Source: Neurospora crassa OR74A
Taxonomy: Eukaryota; Ascomycota; Sordariomycetes; Sordariales; Sordariaceae
DNA: 64,000 bases
Direction: 5' to 3'
NCBI RefSeq assembly: GCF_000182925.2
Contig: NC_026503.1
Coordinates: 4,092,001 to 4,156,000, forward strand
Below, in pieces: positions 1 to 11,078 of this stretch; positions within the stretch are counted from its first letter, which is position 1; every line of letters starts with the position of its first letter. The position numbers were made by a program, and so were the translations under genes. Under the pieces are notes generated by a model that was given only the letters and a program-made list of their open reading frames with translations, was not told where the DNA came from and ran no database searches.

Positions 1-2126
1 TCTAGAATAAAATTTGGAATAGATTTAGGTATAGTAGATACGTTAATAGTAGACTTTAATATAATAAGCTTACCTTTACCTTTAATAAATATAAAATATA
101 TAATTTACTTTTTTAAATTATATATATACTTATATATATATATATTTATATTCCTATAATTACTACTTGCGATAGCTCTTATTTTTAATTTACTTTAATA
201 AGACTATTATTAATCGTTATATACTATTACTCTATTTATTAATTAATTATTAACTTTATTATTCTCTATTATTATTACTTATAAAGTATATCTTTGTATA
301 ATAATAAAGGGTAATAGATATATAATAGTTAGGTATATATCTGAATTCTTAGTAGAAAATTTAATTATAAGTAAATAGTATATCCGTATATATGCTATAT
401 ATACGAAGATTTATAAAACAATATAGTTGTATATAAATTAGTAATTTTTATTCAAGTTCAATTTTATTTTATTAGAAAATATAGGATTAGGGATTGTTCG
501 TAGTATAAATACTATAAATCTTATTTATAATATAAAAGTGAGGTAGATAATAAAAGTATTATAATTTATAATTCGAGAATAAAAATAAATAATTATTCTA
601 CTTAGTTTTATAAATTTCCATATTATAAAATATATAAGATTAGGATATAATGTAGCTACAAACTTACTACTCTTACTTAGGATAAAGGTAAGGTAAATTA
701 TTAATTTATTTACTAGACTCTATTTACGAACTATCCCTCCTTTTTCTACCTATCTTCTTTTATATTTAAATTAATTTTTTCCTTATTAACTTTTCCTATT
801 TTATATATACAAATTTCTATTATACTTAAATATTATAATTTTATATTATAAAGTAAAGGGTAAGTAATTAACGGTTGGTATTAAAATAATTATACTATTT
901 ATATTAATATCCTTCCTCTTATAAATACTCTATACGCCCGTATTCTTTTACCTTACTTATAACCTAACTTCGATTTACGTATAGAACGAAATATACGAAT
1001 TGCCTTACAAGCGCAACCAACTATAGATAAAATAACGAATTAGCTATAGGGTTTATTATTGAGGGATATTTATAAGTAATTGCGTTTCACCCTTATAAAT
1101 AAAATATATACTAACGGAATATTATAATAATATACGTAGACGTATTTTACACTAATAATTTATACCTTACGTATAGATATTTCTATAATCCGGTAGAGAA
1201 CTCTAATTTAAATTATATTCCGCCTACGAGGGTTGAAGGTAAAGTTTATTCCTTTATACCTTTACTTATATTGAATATATATTAATATATATTAAGTTAT
1301 AAGGGCGATTTAAAGGAGGAGGATACCCTTAATACCCTAAATCCGATGCGCTATATTATTTCTAAAATTAATAGTACTATTTATCCTATTATTATCGGTT
1401 TTAATTAGCAATATAAATTTATTATTACAAATAGCGCAACCTTCTAACTTATAGTATACTTTATACTAGCCAATAACAATATACATTCAATTATTTTTTT
1501 TACTAATATTTCTAAAAATACGCTGGCACTTTCGTAATATATATCCTACGGTTGTAGCTAAAATTATTAGAACCCGCATTACTAACGCAAAAACGCTCGC
1601 TAGCCGTAAGTATATACCTTCCTTTATATATCTTGATATATATTTCTTATATATTATTTTTACTAACTATAATTTTTTAGTACGTTAATTCAATATATTC
1701 TAACCCGGTAGTAGCGTTATAATAATTTTTACTACCCTCCTATTAATATTTAAATTCTAAATAGGATTATTCTAAAGTTAGAAGAGTTTATTAGGTTCGA
1801 CGGGTAATTTAAGGGTATTTATAATTAATTTTTTATTTACAAAATAAATTCCTCGCTATAGCTATTTATCCCTACTGTAGCCCCTTTATATTTATATATT
1901 ATTACTAATAATTTATACCTCTACTTATAAATATATAAAAGAAAAGGATTAATTTAATATAAGCCTCCTCTTATTTAACGTAGCGACCCGTTGCTTATAA
2001 CCTATATTAACTATAAATAGCTTAATAATTAGGGGGTAAAGTATTACTAGTTTAAAGATATATAAAAGGTATATACTAATTTTCTCGTTTAATTACCTAC
2101 TATTGGATAGTACCGTCCTAAGATAG

Positions 2127-2415
2127 TTATAAATTACCTTAATTTATATATATAATAAATATATATATTAATTTATTATAGAATTACCTTTAGGTTATTA
2201 ATAGTAATAAGGATGAGAATAATAGCGAGGAGAATAATAGTAAAGGTAATAAGAATAATAATGAAGAGGATAATAATAAGGATAAGGATTCTAAGGAGTC
2301 CTCCTTTATAAATTACCCTAGTTTATATATATAATAAATATATATATTAATTTATTATAGAACCGCTTTTAAGTTATAGATATTATTAAGGATAAGAACG
2401 ATAGTAAAGAAGATA
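2127..2415. repeat. ~110-bp direct repeat, two copies at 179-bp spacing
   Basis: Copy A (about 2127-2236) and copy B (about 2306-2415) align without gaps at an offset of 179 bases. Both start with a TTATAAATTACC-type word, run through a nearly identical 40-bp AT core (2143-2183 and 2322-2362), and end in related GATAAG/GAATAAT-rich text. Differences are largely C/T and G/A exchanges, as expected if the two copies were mutated by RIP after duplication. It is probably an internal tandem duplication of the relic repeat. Confidence 0.7.
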
Positions 2416-2602
2416 ATAAGGAGGAGGATAACGAGGAGGAGAATAAGGAGGAAGAGGATAAGGAGGAAGAGGATAAGGAGGAGGAGGATAAGGAGGAAGA
2501 AGATGAGGAGGAGGAGGATAAGGAGGAGGAGGATAAGGAGGAGGATAAAGAGGAGGAGGAAGATAAGGAGGAGGATAAGGAGGAGGAGGAAGATAAGGAG
2601 GA
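2405..2602 (+). repeat. Purine array encoding acidic EEEDK-type repeats
   Basis: An irregular GAGGAGGATAAG-type array, nearly pure purine plus T on the plus strand. Read on the plus strand it would give a strongly acidic run of Glu, Asp and Lys with a roughly five-residue period. It sits inside the RIP-mutated block and leads in the same frame into the Lys-Pro-Ser-Ala array that follows. Purine strands without CpA or TpG are poor RIP targets, which may be why it looks preserved. Whether it was ever part of a protein is inference. Confidence 0.6.
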
Positions 2603-2860
2603 TATTACCGCCGTTCCTAAGCCGTCCGCCGCCGCCGCCCTTAAACCGTCCGCTACCGCCGCCTCTAAGTTATCCGTCGCCGCCGCCCTTAAATTATCCG
2701 CCGCCGCCGCCCTTAAACCGCCCGCTACTACCCTTAAGTTACCCGCCGCTATACCTAAACCGTCCGCCGCCGCCGCCCTTAAACCGCCCGCCACCACCCC
2801 TAAACCGTCTATTACTACCCCTAAGCCGTCCACCGCTACCCCCAAGCCCCCTAGTACCCC
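2603..2860 (+). repeat. GC-rich minisatellite encoding KPSAAAA-like repeats
   Basis: A GC-rich island in an otherwise AT-rich block, built of variants of a CTTAAACCGTCCGCCGCC-type unit. On the plus strand it reads as repeats of the kind Leu-Lys-Pro-Ser-Ala-Ala-Ala-Ala, in frame with the acidic array before it. The C residues are mostly in CpC, CpG and CpT context, so RIP had few CpA targets. An acidic tract followed by a Pro/Ala/Lys tail would suit a low-complexity tail of a former protein; no family can be named. Confidence 0.6.
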
Positions 2861-3345
2861 GGGGTCTATTACTCTAACCCTAATACACTATATTACTAAT
2901 ACTATACGCAATATAACCCTCCTACCTAGGATTCCGATTAATATTTCTATAAATATAAGTCCGGAGATTATTATTACTCTATAGCGCTCGAAAAACCGAA
3001 TAAATATTTCCTTTCCGTTAATAGTAAATAATATATAGAATATATATTAATAATATTTATATTTAGGTTAACTTAAGTACTTATACTCCGCGGACTACTA
3101 AATTTAGTACTAAACGCCTTACTCCCTCTAATAGTATTAATCTATCGCCTACTAAGAAATAAAACCTATATACGGGATATATAATATTTATATAATAACT
3201 ATATAATAATTATTAGAATATTAATATTAAATTTAATTATAGAATAATTTTAATAGAAGCTTATACTATAGAAGAAGGAATAAGATTGTAATGAATTATA
3301 CTTTTAGACGCGCCGAATTTTTTAATCTTAATTTAGTAGTACTGT

Positions 3346-6300
3346 AGTTGGTGGTATAAATTTGAATTATTATATATTGTACATATCATACACAGCTGGT
3401 ATTATATTACATAACCATTATACACAAATGTAATAGATGTATATTTGTAATTTACGTTTGTATATATGATAATTACGAAGATACAGTCGGTACTTTCGGC
3501 TTAAGGAAAGTGGAGTATGCACGGACCAGTCTAATGCCCCTAATTACCATGCCCCTATTGGATTCTCTCTTGGGCAGGGAATAAATGCGAGACATTTCCA
3601 AACAGAATCCAAGTCGAGCTAATCAGCTCGTCGCGATAACCTTCAGGTGAGGTTGACGAATCAGGTCGTGAGGCACAAAGAACCCCGCTTATGTACATGT
3701 GCCATGGCTTGCCAAAGCATGCTTTTGATGTTCAACGCTTGATGCAAATGCACCTCTGCCATGTTCATCATGTCTTGTCATTGAGTTTTCGACTTTTTGC
3801 ATTCTCGTTTCTCCTAACTCTTTCTTCTTTGTCGCATGGAAACGCGGCATGTCGTAACGTGGAAACGACATGGAAGAGATGTAGTGATGTATGGTATCGT
3901 TACGAGCATTTCCTACAGTCCCGATTCTGTGCATCTTCACCAGCCCACATCAGCAATTATGCACCCTAGTGTACATAGTACGGCTTTGAGTGGTAATTGG
4001 TGGGTGAATGCTTATCCTCACCGAAGGTGGTGCTAAACACAAAGAAGACAGACGGGCTCACCACGAAAGCAGTGGTCGTGCATGTACATAGTACTGTGTT
4101 TTGGCACCACTTGGTAGATCAGGCCGTGGGAGGCTAGCTGGCCACACACACAACCTCTCCCTCCCTCTCGAAAAGGACACCCACTTCCATCTCATCATGC
4201 CAGAGCCTCTTCCCCTCCTCATCCCCTCCTCAGTGTCGACCGTACCACCTGGAAGCTAAGAAAAAAAAGAAAGAAAAAAAAGAGAGAACACCACAACACT
4301 CACCTCCTGCCCCTCTACCCCTCCGTAAAACCAAGGAACTAATGCACTGCAACGGCGGGAGTGATGAGAAAGCGAAGTGAGATGAGACATTTCATTCTCC
4401 CCCTCTCACTTGGAAACAAAAAATGAAGGGGAAAAAAAAAAAGCCTAGCGGTTGCCGTAGCCGTTTGTGCTTGGCCTGCTCTGTCTGTCCATCCCTTGTC
4501 ACTTTTGACGTTCGGGATGGCTTGTTCTTGGAGGAGGAAGGTGCCGTCCAACCAGAATTGAGCTGACTGACTGACTGCATCAATTGCCTTCCACTCTTCC
4601 GGGGAATACCTGGCAGAAGGGTGACAATCAAGATCTCGTACGACACTTTCATGGATCCTCGGACGGGAGGACGGGCGGTGAGCCCGGTCCTTTTATTCCC
4701 CCCAAAACACCCTTGGCCTTCTACTATAAACTTGTGGGACCAGTTCCTGGTGTTCTGAACACAACTGTGAACCTGTTTGCGTTTCTGGCAAGACGGCACA
4801 TGTCGTTGAGCCTCACTTCGTTGACCTTGCCCAGGACAGGATTGATGAACCCAGAACAAATACCAAACTCGACCGAAACACCACGAAAACGAACGAATAT
4901 CTATTTATCCTGAATCACAATGTTTTCATTCGAATCCTTCTTTGTTTTGGGGCTTCAACGCCTAGTAAGGGCACTCTCTAAACCTGTGCAGTCCTGCAGT
5001 ATGCAGCTGTCAGAACTGGACTCGGGTTTCATTAAATTCAGTCCTAAACGCATGGCCTTTTAGAGTTGCTTCCAATTTATGGCACCATGCATGAAAACGA
5101 ATGTCAGTTCCGCGGAAAAAAGGCCATGATAACACTGCCTGTTATATGTACGTATGTGCGTATGATGTATGCACCTGATTTATCTTTTCCCCAACATCTT
5201 TGGAAAATGAACGACGGTGTAAAATGTCTCGGGAGCAGGTGTGTAGTGTACATATGCATGTTCCTATCTCTGCCCAGTCAACTGGGTCCCGGCAATGGGT
5301 TTGTTTAGGGTTCGATTGGTGTCAAATAAAGCCCAGCCCAATACAATGAGTTTTACGCCGTATATGTAGCAGTTCTCACTTGTGACATATTCTCTACCTT
5401 GACTATAGATGTTCTCGACATGTCAGTCACCTACAAAGACCCCCAATGATGATCCCATGAATTCTAATATGATCTTTGCCGTAAGCCGAATCCCCATTCA
5501 TTTGAAGCAAAGGCGCGACATCAGGTAGGAGCGCCTCTGCCACCCCGCACATTTACAGTCTCAGTTTCCTATGATGTTGTTCGAACCCCAGCTTGCATCC
5601 AACGTCTGTAGTGCACATGAGTAGACGCCGACGGAGCCGATATAAGATCGGCATGGAGGAAGATCCGTACGCAATGCCGCCATCATCGATCAGCTCAATT
5701 GATGCTGCTGCGTAGTCTTGTAGTTTGAATCTCAACGTTTCCATTCATATCTTCAAAAGAGTCTTTTTGGCTGGGCTAGCTTGAGAGGGATAACAACCCC
5801 TAGAATATACCATAGTGTACATTAGTTACGACTCGCACAGTTTACGCCACTACGGCGTGGCGGACAAGGTCGTCATCACTGCAACCGAATGTCGTGACTG
5901 GGGAACCCGACCGCTTCGCTTGTGTCGGCCCATCACATAATCTTTGAGGGCGGATGTCGTATGAAACTAACGGGTATGCAAGAAACGGAGCGAAGATCTC
6001 TCAGATAAGTGCGCAGCCTCGGGTTCGACACATAACAAATCTATAACAGGACTACCTACATCTGGTAGTCGAAGTATGTATTTCACAGCTTTAGCGCCAA
6101 ACAGTGGTCAATCTTTCACAGTTTCGGGTATGTACCACACAACAATGAATATGAGAAAGGGTATATTGCAGGTTGAATTAGAAGTTTAGCATTCTCAGAG
6201 CCCACGAAGCCGTCAAGGTAAGTGGCTTTCACATATCCAAAGCGGCTACTGTAAGGCCCTCTGTCGTCAGTAGCCAAACTGCAACCTGCGCGGAAACCAA

Positions 6301-6464
6301 AAGCTGAATTAGAAGAGACCCCCACCAGTGCCTCGAAGACAACGAGGGGTCAGTCGCTCTTTGTATTTGGGTAGGGGGAACGTTGCGGTCGATGGCATAT
6401 ATCAGTGCGGCTGACTAAAAGCGAAGACAGTCGCGCGTGGTTGGTTGGTATTGATGAACGATCT
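3346..6464. other. Intergenic region, no supported gene
   Basis: AT-rich to about 3480, then ordinary composition. Visible small features are a GTACATAGTAC word repeated near 3973 and 4083, an A/G-rich run at about 4259-4288, and a short GACT repeat near 4562-4577. Open frames on both strands are short, lack usable splice signals or family resemblance, and are taken as chance. Confidence 0.6.
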
Positions 6465-7241
6465 TTACATAACCAGGCAGCACGAGTTCTGCTTCTTCGC
6501 ACTCTGGTAGAACATCTTGCTCTGCGCACTCAGGTCGGAACTCTTGGCAACCAGGTCGTCGAGCTTCTCGCCTCGTTGCAAAACCTAAAACTAGGTTAGC
6601 ATGTTATATAGAGCATTGCTACCCTCTGTGAATGGACATACGCTATCAATTGCCTTGTGTAGGACGATCTTGGTCTCGTCGAGCTCTTGCTGGATCTTTG
6701 CAATGCTGCTCGCGTTGTTGGCATCTTGGTAGTCGCGAAGGTACTGCTCGATGGCCGGGAAAGGGATGTCGCCGTCGTTCTTGGCGGCGTTTATCGTGGC
6801 AACCGGCTTCTCCGAGAGAAACTGGTCCATGAGCTTGGAAAGGACACTGTGGGCGGCGATAGGAGGGTAGTCCTTGGTGATGACGACACCGCAAACACCC
6901 TCGGAGCGGGCATAGGCGTGGATAATATAATCTGTTCGGACACCACCTAGTCAGCTAGGCACATGTATGCGAGCAGAGAGTTCACCATAGACGCACCTTG
7001 CTCCTCAACACTTTGCCTCTGGCCAGGCTTCGTCCTCTCTGCGACAGTCCTGCTGATCATGGTCATGAAGTTCTTGTATTGGTCTCGTGTGAACCTGGAG
7101 AAGTCGCTAAGCTCGTGGGCACCGCAGAGCTGCACCGCAGGCTGCTCGGTGTTTTTGTAGATCTTGTTCGCGGTCAGCAGGTACCTTCTTGTACCCCCTA
7201 TGAAAGCAGCCGTATCTTACACCAATGTAGTAGAGCTTCAT
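6465..7241 (-). CDS. ykt6: YKT6-type R-SNARE (longin SNARE)
   Basis: Lipid-anchored v-SNARE acting in ER-Golgi, Golgi, endosome and vacuole fusion. The spliced product is 198 residues, the usual size for Ykt6. Exons are 7241-7221, 7162-6997, 6931-6642 and 6584-6465, separated by introns of 58, 65 and 57 nt with good GT/AG ends. The N-terminal longin domain starts MKLYYIG and contains the [11 protein letters not shown] and [15 protein letters not shown] signatures. The SNARE helix follows from about residue 138, with the central arginine in [10 protein letters not shown]. The protein ends SCCLVM: a cysteine for palmitoylation followed by a CaaX box for prenylation, diagnostic of Ykt6. The first exon has only seven codons, so the start is placed by homology; ACC precedes the ATG. 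No neighbour lies within 2.5 kb. Confidence 0.95.
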
Positions 7242-8189
7242 GGTAGCGGTATTTGAAACGTCCCCGAGGTTTTGTTGTGGTCGTGTTTCAGAGCTTTGGC
7301 GCAAATCAGGCGAGTATCGCTGTTGATGGTTCCTGACTGTACACGATGATGTTGATGTCTCGCGTTGGGATAGAGAGAGCCGATGTGATGGCGTGGGGAG
7401 CAATGAGGTCTGGAATTGCCGAATCGTAGGGTTCGTCGTTAGATTAGGTTAATGGATTGTAAGTTGCGATGGTTTGGTCAAGGAAGCGCGTCGCTGTGTC
7501 GGTCGTGGTTCGGGCTCGACGATTGTCGATGGATTAGGGGGAGGGGTTTGATAGACGACGCGCGATCGATGGCGGCAATGGCGATGCGATGAGGTATCGA
7601 TGGAATCAAGCTGTTGTTCGAGGCTGAATGGCGATGTGTCGAAGCCAACCACAGCCGTCCGCTTCTTGTTGGGCCAGGCCATCGAGACCCATGCCCTCTG
7701 GGCTGGAACAGCACCGTCAGGCGGGCGTCGGCCAAACACCGCCCCGCTAGCACATGTTAGTGCCAATGCTACTATAGGAAGACCTTGTCCTAACACGGGC
7801 TCTTGTTGCATCTCCGTGTCCTTTCATTTGCTTTTTGTTCAACCATGATTGACATGTGCAATGACGACTAAGACGACTACTCAGATCCCTACAATCGCAC
7901 TTGTCAAGAACATCTTCCTGGAACATTGAACAAAAGTTTCCAAGGGGACGGACTGATGATGTGGAAGGTGATTAGAAAGCACAAACAGAACAAGCGGAAC
8001 GCCGGCCCATGCTTCTAACGAGGTTTCCTGAAGCGAAAAAAGGGTCTTTGGTGTACAGTGTTCACCCGCGAAGCGAATATGTTTGACATGCACTCTGCTC
8101 CGAGTCTGGAAGGGATCGCGGACCTCTCAACGAGTATTACCCCTATGAGGCACATAGTATATGATTCCACGACTACCCAGTATAAAATA
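7242..8189. other. Intergenic region upstream of the YKT6 gene
   Basis: Presumed promoter and 5' leader of the minus-strand SNARE gene. Open frames of 80-120 codons on both strands show no family resemblance. No RNA gene was recognised. Confidence 0.5.
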
Positions 8190-8438
8190 CTATGGAGCAA
8201 AACTCCTTCGAGTCAGACGGATGGGATCGATGCCTTGAATGACCTTTTCGAGAACAAAGTCATCGATCCTCTCCACCAGGTCCGGATATTACACCGCGCG
8301 GATTTCCACCTCGTGTCGGATCTCGAAGCCTTTCGGGTACATATCATTCATGGTCGCACAAATGTAACTACACACATATGACCATCGAACCGCCTTGCCC
8401 ACGCGTCTGTACATCACCAATAATGTAAAGCTGGACAT
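8190..8438 (-). pseudogene. Possible fragment of a lost gene
   Basis: On the minus strand one frame reads like protein across about 83 codons, with Neurospora-like codon choice. An ATG at 8438 opens a stretch containing KGFEIRHEVEIRAV, and after one interruption the same frame continues with DLVERIDDFVLEKVIQGIDP. No intron of normal size would bridge the two parts. I do not recognise the protein. It may be a decayed gene fragment or a chance run; confidence is low. Confidence 0.25.
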
Positions 8439-10047
8439 GAACTTCTGGCCGAGAGATCGTCAGACTGGTGAAGCTAGAAGTCTTCCTACCAAAAGTTGAC
8501 CTTGATGGAACAACAACCATCAAGACCCGTAGTCGTAGTGTATGTAATGACGAGGAGATGGCTCAAAGAGGAAAACCAAGCCGTAGTGTAGTGTACTATG
8601 TAGTGTAGTGTCGTGTAGACAAGCCTAGGAAAGAGACAGGGGGGGTTCGTGAAGTGGCCGGCACATGCGTCGGTTCCTCCTTCCACCTACACTACACCAG
8701 ATTTGGACGCCGGCGATGCCTGTGGTGCTCCACCGCTTTTTGCACCGATTAGGACAAGCCCAGTGAGCTGTGGCTCTTCGCCATTCGTTTCCCCAGCGAT
8801 CTCACTCTGCCGTCGCGGTGCCGTTCGCTTGTGAGATGGAAGAGGAACGGGCGGGATGCTGGGGGACGTTGGGACGGCGACGAAGCGCAGTGGACACTAG
8901 ACTCTCTGCAGTGGGTTCGCAGTGCAGTGGGTGGGTGGACCCGCTGCTGCAGACCAGGGCCGAGCCAATCCCATTGGCTTTAAAGGCAAGTCCAGGGTGC
9001 AACGTCTTGCCGGGCAGTCGGGCGTAACCTGGACAGGAACCATCGTTCGCTCTTGGCTCGCTTGGCTCGCACTCGTCTGCTCCGTTGATTGACGAAGTCG
9101 ACCTTCCCGACGCGACCTCGTCCCCCCTGGTCAGCTTCTCGAGCCTCGCCCACACTGGTGAGCGCTCCCTGTCAGATCTCCATCGATGCGGTCTGCCGTC
9201 GGCCAGACTTGCGGGCTTTGGCAATTTGAGGTATCCACCTGTTGGGTATGATAATAGTGTGGTCATGGTGCATCCGTGTTCTTTCCATATGGACTATTCC
9301 TGCGAGTACACCACAAGGAGAGATATCTACCTGGGTAACTGTCCCGTATATAGCTGGCGGTACTTCTCGATTCATCGTCCGCGTCCCTCCGACCATCCGT
9401 CCTGCAAACGAACGCAACTCGCTCCGTTTGGCTCTTATCCATACCCCTACACACTACCTTACCTTTATCCGTTCCCTCCCAAGCCTCCTACTGCACTCTG
9501 TGCTTCCTACACTACCTACTATATATATTACTCTGATTCTTTGCCTCGCACTCTCTCATTACCTAAACCTGACCCTTTTTTTGCCCATGTGCAAGCAGCA
9601 TACATAACTCGGAGTTTGGACACACACGGACCCCTCAAGTCTAGATCATCGACGCATCAACCAAACGAGGTTGAACGTCAACTGTGATCAGCTCTGGCTT
9701 TCTCTTATCTGCGGATACTTGCCGACTAATATCGATACCAAAGTCACCTCGACTTCACCCCTCGACTTCACCCTTCCTTCAACATCGCCCATCCATTATA
9801 TACTGGATGAAGCAATAAACTTCTCCTCATCAACCCTTGATCGCTCTTGAGACGTCTTCAACTTCGTCTCTTGCGACTTCCTATTCTGTCTGCTACGACA
9901 ATTCAACAAGCCGCACGTGCCAACCATCCATCCCGCGCTTCCGTCCAGGTTGTTTGAAGCTAGGGTACTTATCTACAACTACACTCTCGACATTCTGTTC
10001 TGCGCAATCGGAACACATCACCGCCTCATCAGCCCACCGCCACAGAT
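8439..10047. other. Intergenic region and probable long leader of the FYVE gene
   Basis: The region holds a GTAGTGTA-type microsatellite near 8580-8615. From about 9420 on there is C/T-rich text, including a duplicated CGACTTCACCC word near 9750-9770, typical of Neurospora 5' leaders. Several upstream ATGs with frames up to 200 codons occur (for example 9085-9687), but they lack domain resemblance. I treat them as upstream ORFs or chance. Confidence 0.45.
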
Positions 10048-11078
10048 ATGGCTACCGACTTCGTGATGCCTCAGTTCCCCAACAACCAGCAACAACCTCA
10101 TTTCCAGCAAACATATCGTGGTTTTCATAATAACCCAAGTATGAATCGCCAACAGCCGCCGCCTCAGCAAGTGAGCACGGGTGCTCCGTATCAACCATCC
10201 GCCCAGTACAACGGCAATGGCAATGGCAACAGCCGACAAATCTCACCTCTCAGTACGTCAGGTAATGTTTCGCCAACTTCTCCAAAGACCCTCACTCGTC
10301 AAATCCGCCCGCTGTATATGCCGGCTGCCCTCAGGCCGAACCAGTACGCATCCAAGCCGCCGACGTCGAGGCCCAGTTCCAAAGACGAGGAGATTGAGGA
10401 GGAGCGCAAGTTGAAACCAACCACCAGCTATATCGGACGCGGTGCCCTGGGGCGGTTGAGCAGGAGAAACACTGGAGATAGCGGCATGTGCATCGACCCC
10501 AACGTGAACCTGGATCATTATCCCAAACCGACTGGGGTACCGACGCGGAAGCACTGGAAGGTACGTTTCCCCCATCTTCCCTGTCATGTCTCACTTCGGT
10601 GAGGCTTTTGTGTGTTTGAAAGTGACACAAGATGTATGGATTGACACGTCTAACTCTTTCTTCACAGCCCGACGCAGAGTCTACGGTATGCGATGATGCC
10701 AGGTGCAAGAAGAACTTCAATTACTTCACCCGCCGTCACCACTGTCGCAGATGCGGTAACATCTTCTGTGACGTCCACAGCGCATTTGAGATCCCCTTGG
10801 ACCAAGATGCGAACTACAATCCCCGGGGAACTCCAAGCCGCGCCTGCCAGCATTGTTATTCCCAGTTTAAGGAGTGGCGAAGCCGGGCCAACAGCCAGTC
10901 GTCGACCAGCGGCTCGTCTACCTCGGATGGCAATGCGACCAGCTCTGAGCCGGGCAGCCCGGTTCTTGCTTCCCCCATCACCCCCTCGGGCATCAAGATG
11001 GGATTCAATCTGGGATTGCCGAGCATGCCCGAGGTGGCCCACAGCGTCCCTAGGGACTGGAACTGGAGCACATTCTGA
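10048..11078 (+). CDS. FYVE zinc-finger protein
   Basis: Probable PI3P-binding protein of endosomal membranes. Two exons (10048-10560 and 10668-11078) with a 107-nt GTACGT...CAG intron give 307 residues. The N-terminal half is low complexity, rich in Gln, Asn, Pro and Ser. The FYVE domain covers about residues 168-245: the WxxD motif W170-K-P-D173 (the intron falls between K171 and P172), Cys pair C179/C184, the basic lipid-binding core RRHHCRRCG at 193-201, then C205 and H208, with His in place of Cys as in yeast Vps27, and a final CQHC pair. The Ser-rich C-terminal tail ends in WNWSTF. No second domain is seen, so it is not a Vps27, Fab1 or Pep7 orthologue by architecture. The precise partner is unknown. 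Confidence 0.9.

Larger units (their letters stand above)
1..3345. repeat. RIP-mutated AT-rich repeat DNA of unknown family
   Basis: The stretch is strongly AT-rich, dominated by TA-containing words and poor in CpA and TpG. This is the footprint of repeat-induced point mutation (C-to-T mainly at CpA) in Neurospora. Ordinary composition resumes around 3350-3480. No intact gene is visible. The element that was mutated cannot be named from what is left; a transposon relic, perhaps a retroelement, is the likeliest source. It is heavily broken, which suggests an old or repeatedly mutated copy. The left end lies outside the window. In living Neurospora such DNA is usually cytosine-methylated H3K9me3 heterochromatin, which is inference here. 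Confidence 0.85.

Noticed and set aside
9085-9687. 200-codon frame upstream of the FYVE gene
   Set aside because: Low-complexity Pro/Tyr/Ser content driven by C/T-rich leader sequence; no start context or homology cue.
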